This document shows, one piece after another, positions 59,392 to 64,000 of a stretch of DNA of 64,000 nt. The DNA comes from Bog-257 sp963805985 (GTDB lineage: Bacteria > Acidobacteriota > Terriglobia > Terriglobales > Acidobacteriaceae): the NCBI GenBank assembly GCA_963805985.1, contig CAWDWG010000009.1:124001-188000 (forward strand). The letters run 5' to 3'. The notes under the pieces were generated by a model. That model was not told the origin of the DNA. It searched no databases and saw only the letters and a program-made list of their open reading frames with translations. The stretch's first letter is position 1; each line of letters opens with the position of its first letter. The translations under genes and the position numbers were made by a program.

Positions 59392-60652
59392 AGTTTTCGT
59401 ATCGCAACGCTTCAATCGGATCCAGCTTTGCGGCCTTCCTCGCCGGATACACGCCGAAGAACATTCCCACCGCCGATGAGATTCCGATCGCCAGAACGAC
59501 GGCGGAAGCGGGCACTGCCATAGGCACCGGAGTCGTCGTGCGCACAATTACGGAGATCATCCAGGCGATCAGCACCCCAATCGCACCGCCCACCAGCGCC
59601 ATTACCGTCGACTCCACCAGAAACTGCAGCAGGATGTCGCGCCGCTTCGCGCCCAGTGACTTGCGAATCCCAATCTCGCGCGTACGCTCCGTCACCGACG
59701 CCAGCATCACGTTCATGATGACAACGCCGCCGATGACCAGGAAGATCGACACCAGCCCCACCATCCCCGACGCCAGCGTGCCGGTGAGATTCTTCCAGAG
59801 TCCCATCAGGCTGTCGCTGCCCAGGATGCCGAAGTTGTCGTCGTCGTTGGGCTGCAGATGCCGGCGCGCGCGCATCAGCACTCGCGCCTCTTCCTGGGTT
59901 CGCGCCAGCCACTCCGGCCCGCGTGCCTGCACGTTCACGCTCAGCGTGTTATTGCGCCCGTATATGCTTAGCCAGGTCTGGATCGGGATGTAGACAAAAT
60001 TATCCTGCGACTGCCCAAAGGTATTGCCGATGCGCTTGGCCACGCCGACAACCTCGAACTCCTGCCCATCCACGGTAAGAATCTTGCCGAGCGGATCGCT
60101 ATTGGCGAAGAGTTTGTCGGCAACATCGGCGCCGATCATGCAGACCATGTCGCGGTGCTCGTTGTCGCTATCGGTGATGTAACGACCAGTCCCGACCTCC
60201 TCCACATCCATGTCGCCGATGTTCGCGGTCACGCCGCGCAGGTCGACACCCTCCAGGTTCTGCCGCTCATTGCGAATGTTGGCCGAGCGCCGCACCTCAA
60301 CTCCGACCGCTTTGGGCAGTTTGAGGTTGTCGCGTAGCGCGACGTAATCGTCCCAGGTGATATCCCGGTTACGCCGCGTCGCCTTCAGCAGTTCTTTCGA
60401 GTCATTGATGATGGGGAACTTGTGAATGAGAAAAACGTTGGAGCCGAGATTGGCCACCCGGCTGGCGAAATACCCGTTCATTCCGCTGATCAGCGCCACC
60501 ACCAGGATCAGCGTCGTCACCGACAGAATGATGCCGAGCAGCATCAGGAACGACCGCAGCTTGTGCGCTCGCATAGTCTGCAGCGCGATAAGCGTTGGCT
60601 CGCGCAGAAAGTGTGCGCGCGCAAGTTTGCGTTGCTGCGATGCCGGTGTCAT
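59390..60652 (-). CDS. MacB-type ABC transporter permease
   Basis: 420 residues from ATG 60652. LREPTLIALQTMRAHKLRSFLMLLGIILSVTTLILVVALISGMNGY, MacB_PCD periplasmic domain, three FtsX helices (MVGLVSIFLVIGGVVIMNVMLASVTERTREIGIRKSLGAKRRDILLQ), ending MFFGVYPARKAAKLDPIEALRYEN. Pairs with the downstream permease gene on the same strand. Confidence 0.9.
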   Translation of the reverse strand: MTPASQQRKLARAHFLREPTLIALQTMRAHKLRSFLMLLGIILSVTTLILVVALISGMNGYFASRVANLGSNVFLIHKFPIINDSKELLKATRRNRDITWDDYVALRDNLKLPKAVGVEVRRSANIRNERQNLEGVDLRGVTANIGDMDVEEVGTGRYITDSDNEHRDMVCMIGADVADKLFANSDPLGKILTVDGQEFEVVGVAKRIGNTFGQSQDNFVYIPIQTWLSIYGRNNTLSVNVQARGPEWLARTQEEARVLMRARRHLQPNDDDNFGILGSDSLMGLWKNLTGTLASGMVGLVSIFLVIGGVVIMNVMLASVTERTREIGIRKSLGAKRRDILLQFLVESTVMALVGGAIGVLIAWMISVIVRTTTPVPMAVPASAVVLAIGISSAVGMFFGVYPARKAAKLDPIEALRYEN

Positions 60653-60770
60653 GGGTAGAACGTGGGAACCCGCTGCCTCCATTGTACGCACGGAAACAAA
60701 CTGCTCCGAATGGTATTACGTAGATGGCAGGGGAGAAGTTTCAGCCAAAGCGATCTGTGAGCGACCGCTT

Positions 60771-61574
60771 CTAGCCCCGGCTGACCATCGGCGACGCCTT
60801 GATAGCGACTCCCGGATCAAGCTCGAGCTTCCGGCCTTCCGGGCTGAACCGCGGCAGCTTCGATAAGCCCCACTTATTCAGTTTGAACTGCACCGACGTT
60901 CCCAGCACTCCGAAGCCGTACTTCACGCTTCGCCGGAAGTTAATGGAGGAGGCTTCCTCGAAATACTTCGTCGGGCACGATACCTCGCCGATGCGGAATC
61001 CGAAGTGGACACACTGCGCCAGCATCTGGTTGTCGAAGACGAAGTCGGGAGAGTTTTCCATCAGCGGCAGCGTGGTCAGGACCTTGCTGCTGAAGGCGCG
61101 ATAGCCGGTGTGGTATTCCGAAAGCTTGACCCCGAGAAACATATTCTCGAACGCCGTAAGAAAGCGGTTGGAGACGTATTTATACAACGGCATTCCACCG
61201 CGCAAAGCCTGCCCGCCAATAATGCGCGAGCCCAGCACGACGTCATACACATCGTAGGCCACCATGCTGGCCATCGCCGTAATCAGCAGCGGCGTGTACT
61301 GGTAGTCCGGATGCACCATGATGACCACGTCCGCGCCCGCGGCCAGCGCCTCGCGATAACAGGTTTGCTGGTTGCGGCCGTAGCCGTAATTCTTGTCGTG
61401 CTCGAACACCAGCAGGCCAAGTCTGCGGGCGAGCTCAACCGTCTTATCTTTGCTGTAGTCGTCGACCAGGATGCGGGTATCCACCAGCTCCGGAATCTCG
61501 CGGACCGTCGCTTCGAGCGTCATCTCCGCGTTGTAAGCCGGCATTACAACCGCAACTCGTTTACCGTTGATCAT
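60771..61574 (-). CDS. GT2-family glycosyltransferase
   Basis: 267 residues, no membrane helix. Rossmann-like GT-A fold: RVAVVMPAYNAEMTLEATVREIPE, ILVDDYSKDKTVELARRLG, NYGYGRNQQTCYREALAAGADVVIMVHPDYQYTP, GSRIIGGQALRGGMPLYKYVSNRFLTAFEN. Resembles dolichol/polyprenyl-phosphate sugar synthases, so it may produce a lipid-linked donor for the GT39 enzyme. The acceptor is inferred. Confidence 0.85.
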   Translation of the reverse strand: MINGKRVAVVMPAYNAEMTLEATVREIPELVDTRILVDDYSKDKTVELARRLGLLVFEHDKNYGYGRNQQTCYREALAAGADVVIMVHPDYQYTPLLITAMASMVAYDVYDVVLGSRIIGGQALRGGMPLYKYVSNRFLTAFENMFLGVKLSEYHTGYRAFSSKVLTTLPLMENSPDFVFDNQMLAQCVHFGFRIGEVSCPTKYFEEASSINFRRSVKYGFGVLGTSVQFKLNKWGLSKLPRFSPEGRKLELDPGVAIKASPMVSRG

Positions 61575-61703
61575 GGGCCGTTATCTCTGGGAGAGCCTGC
61601 CAACATCATAAACTGCAGGCCGCGTTTTCCGATACTTGCGCTCGCCCGGGTCCCGTAATCAGAACGAGCCGGTCTCTGATTCTGCTAATCTGAACAGCTC
61701 TCC

Positions 61704-62860
61704 ATGCCATCCGCCTTCATCCTTGCAGCCGCGCTTTGCGACCTGCTGGCCGCAGCCGGCACGGCTTATTTCGCCATGGCGATATGGGCTGCGAAGCGTT
61801 TTCAGAAAGAGCGTGCCCGCGCGGAGGACAGGGACTTTGCTCCTCCCGTCAGCATTCTGAAATCGCTGAAGGGGCTGGATCCCAACATGTACCAGGCCTT
61901 CCGCAGCCATTGCCTGGTCGACTATCCGGAGTACGAAGTGCTTTTCGGTGCGCACGATCCCGGCGAACTGGCGCTTACTCTGGTCGAAAAGCTACAGCAG
62001 GAATTTCCCGAGCGGAGTCTGCGAGTCATTCACTGCCCTGAGGTTCTTGGGCTCAACGGGAAAGTCAGCAATCTCGTGCAGATGCTGCCGCAGGCTCGGT
62101 ACGAGCACATCATCATCAATGACAGCGACATTCTCGTGCCGCGCAATTACCTCGGCGCGTGCTCGCGCCGTTCGCCGATCCGCACGTCGGCATGGTCACC
62201 ACGCTCTATCGCGGGATTCCGGGAACGTCGATTGGCTCGCGCCTGGAGTCGCTCGGACTGAGCAGCGACTTCACCGGGGGAGTGCTGATCGCACGAGCGC
62301 TGGAACATGGAGTCCGCTTCGCTCTGGGCGCGACCCTGGCCACCAGCAAGTCCGTTCTGCGCGAGATCGGCGGTCTCGAGCCGCTGGTCGATTATCTTGG
62401 TGACGACTACGAACTTGGGGCGCGAACTGCGGCCAGGGGTTACAGAATCGAGCTGGCTGACACTATCGTCGATACCGCTCTGCCCGATTACTCCTTCCGC
62501 GATTTCTGGGCGCATCAGATGAGGTGGGCGCGCAACATCAAGGACCGCCGTCCTGCGCAGTATCTCGGCCTGATTGTTACGTTCGGTCTGCCTTGGGCGA
62601 TTCTCACCGTGCTGCTGCAGCCGAGGGCGTTGTGGGCGTGGCTTCTGCTGGTCGTCACCGCGGCGACGCGCCTTGCCGCGGCCCAGGTTGCAGGCCGCGA
62701 TGTGCTGCAGGATGCGACCCTCGAAAAGGACGCCTGGCTTCTGCCGTTGCGGGATTTCGTGGCTCTGGGGGTCTGGATTGCCAGCTTCTTCGGTACGGTC
62801 GTGACCTGGCGCGGCCAGCGCTTCCGCCTGCGTAAGGGCAAACTGAAGCCGCTCTCATAA
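61704..62860 (+). CDS. HpnI/ceramide-glucosyltransferase-like GT21 enzyme, single-base frameshift
   Basis: Reads as two overlapping frames, 61704-62261 and 62159-62860, that join into one ~385-residue enzyme. N-terminal helix, FAPPVSILKSLKGLDPNMYQAFRSHCLVDYP, D2-like INDSDILVPRNYLG, then after the break VLAPFADPHVGMVTTLYRG, LGDDYELG, FWAHQMRWARNIKDRRP and C-terminal helices. These are the HpnI/GT21 motifs; HpnI adds a GlcNAc unit to bacteriohopanetetrol. One base is missing near 62155 (NYLG..VLAPF). Hopanoid role is inferred from family; sphingolipid or another acceptor is possible. Confidence 0.82.
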
Positions 62861-63070
62861 ATCCCCCTGTAACAGGGCATGAGTTCAACGGGCCCGGCTG
62901 TAACCGTGTCGTGTCAAGGCGCGACCGGCCCCTCTGCCGAAAAACCCGCTCTTGAGTAGCGCCGGCCTCCGGCCGGCTGTCCTGGCGGCGTCCCGCCGCC
63001 AGCGAATACTCAGCGTCACGGCGCGACTTCACACTGCCTCAAAACCCCGGTCGTCGGGGCTTTGTAACAG

Positions 63071-63266
63071 GGCACGGCTTCAGTGTCGGCGTGAGAACTG
63101 AGTTTACAAAATCGTGGTGGAACGTTGCGAGTCGTCGAGTAGCCACCAAACCAGCGCCTTGGGCGCGAAATAGGAAAGCCCAGCGCTTTAGCGCTGGGAA
63201 AGTGGTAAAAGGAGTTCGAGTCCCCCGGGGACGACAGGGTTCCCACGCAGACACTTCAGCCGTGCC
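63071..63266. repeat. MITE-like element, copy 3
   Basis: About 196 bp, closely related to copy 1: left end GGCACGGCTTCAGTGTCGGC, right end CCCACGCAGACACTTCAGCC GTGCC, internal GCCCAGCGCTTTAGCGCTGGG and GGAGTTCGAGTCCCCCGGGG. The gap 62861-63336 otherwise carries GCCGGCCTCCGGCCGGC near 62960 and no gene. Confidence 0.8.
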
Positions 63267-63336
63267 GATAAGCAGTTCATTTTGGTTGGAGCCGGCGTCA
63301 GCCGGCGGGAAGGGAAACACGCGTTCGTCGAACCCG

Positions 63337-64000
63337 CTAGTCGTGCGCTTGCGGGACGCGCTCGCGCAGGAACTCCAGCGAGCGATACACCGGAGCAATC
63401 CTGCCATCCACGCCAAACTCGTAGAATTCGCCGCGCCAGAAGAATCGGTTGCCGGTAAAGCTCACCACCCAGGTACAGAATCCCAGCAGATCGCGCAAGG
63501 GATATAACCAGCAAAGCCACAGGCTGCGCGAATCACGCAGGATTCCCCAGCCAACAATGGCCGACAGCAGCGTCCGGTTGAGCCACGCCATCGCCAACAG
63601 CGCGACACCGAAGTACAGGCTGCGATGGCCCAACCCCAGCAGCAGGGCCAGCAGTCCGAAGGGCATGGCGTAGGTCAGGCCCGAGCCAACGTGTCCCCAG
63701 GGCCGCGAAAAGCGAGTGCTCTTCATCCAGCGCAGTTGATCGCCAAAGGTGCGCCGCAAAGAACTTGCTGCGAGCACGTGCCCGACTTTGTATTGCGACA
63801 GCACAACCTGGAATCCGGCTTCGGCGACGAGATTGCCTAGCACGAAATCGTCGGAATAGAAGTCGGCCGTCTCGCGCACCCCGCCGATGGCTTCAATCGC
63901 GTCGCGGCGCACCGCCATCGCCGCTCCCAGCGCGAACTTCATTCCGTCAACCATGTCCGCCACCATCACGCCGGCGGGCATCTCGACCGACATTCCCAGC
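63337..64000 (-). CDS. HpnI-like GT21 glycosyltransferase (5' end outside window)
   Basis: C-terminal ~220 residues of a second GT21 enzyme; the frame is open to the window edge. GMKFALGAAMAVRRDAIEAIGGVRETADFYSDDFVLGNLVAEAG holds the D3 motif, FGDQLRWMKSTRFSRP the Q..RW motif, followed by several C-terminal helices. Paralogue of the 61.7-62.9 kb gene, transcribed convergently. Acceptor unknown. Confidence 0.82.
   Translation of the reverse strand, partial: LGMSVEMPAGVMVADMVDGMKFALGAAMAVRRDAIEAIGGVRETADFYSDDFVLGNLVAEAGFQVVLSQYKVGHVLAASSLRRTFGDQLRWMKSTRFSRPWGHVGSGLTYAMPFGLLALLLGLGHRSLYFGVALLAMAWLNRTLLSAIVGWGILRDSRSLWLCWLYPLRDLLGFCTWVVSFTGNRFFWRGEFYEFGVDGRIAPVYRSLEFLRERVPQAHD

Overview
The window reads as chromosomal DNA of an Acidobacteriota member, most likely class Terriglobia (Koribacter/Terriglobales-like). 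This is an inference from gene content: two secreted GloVer-repeat proteins, a hopanoid-type glycosyltransferase, an F1-type ATP synthase cluster without subunits a and c, high GC, and intergenic spaces packed with palindromic and heptameric repeats. No rRNA, tRNA, CRISPR array, prophage or classical insertion sequence was seen. Coding density is high on both strands, and the high GC produces many long spurious antisense frames.

Layout. 1-11 kb: a LytS/LytR-type two-component pair, two secreted GloVer-repeat proteins (the second broken at its 3' end), an SPL-like radical SAM protein, a PA2169-type four-helix protein and a dienelactone hydrolase. 11-19 kb (minus strand): ATP synthase genes atpF'-atpF-atpH-atpA-atpG-atpD-atpC followed by a phosphotransferase, with a four-helix-bundle (S23-type) gene inserted between atpG and atpD. 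19-22 kb: molybdate transporter modA-modB-modC. 22-28 kb: RsbW-like kinase, ABHD18-like hydrolase, AsmA-like protein and a secreted GH71/99-like glycosidase. 28-33 kb: cysK-cysE preceded by a cysteine-rich leader peptide, a thiolase, a CPBP protease and a self-contained unit for a 19-residue Lys/Ala peptide. 33-41 kb: UvrD-type helicase with a RecB-like nuclease domain, rsmE, DUF433, and the heat-shock genes hrcA-grpE-dnaJ under a CIRCE element. 41-46.7 kb: an accessory island with a Phd/YoeB pair, a Tat-exported aminotransferase, an XRE antitoxin-like gene, a MazEF pair, a decayed XRE copy, and a long DUF7380/DUF4209-like protein carrying a HEPN-like RxxxxH motif. Two near-identical copies of a ~95-bp element bracket most of this island. 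46.9-51.6 kb: Mrp ATPase, a tiny lipoprotein, and a translationally coupled ABC ATPase/permease/esterase operon. 52-64 kb: envelope glycan genes (GT39, O-antigen ligase with a PDZ-like insert, polyprenyl-phosphate sugar transferase, GT2, two HpnI-like GT21 enzymes) and two MacB-type permeases. Three of the glycan genes each carry one single-base frameshift.

The observations most worth following are: (1) the polycysteine leader peptide with two overlapping, mutually exclusive hairpins upstream of cysK-cysE, which looks like cysteine-responsive attenuation; (2) paired inverted arrays of 7-bp repeats sitting against stop codons, one pair enclosing the four-helix-bundle gene inside the ATP synthase operon; (3) the stand-alone Lys/Ala peptide gene with its own sigma-70 promoter, ribosome site and terminator; (4) in-frame invasion of rsmE and of the radical SAM gene by dispersed palindromic repeats; and (5) the repeat-bounded toxin-antitoxin/HEPN-like island.
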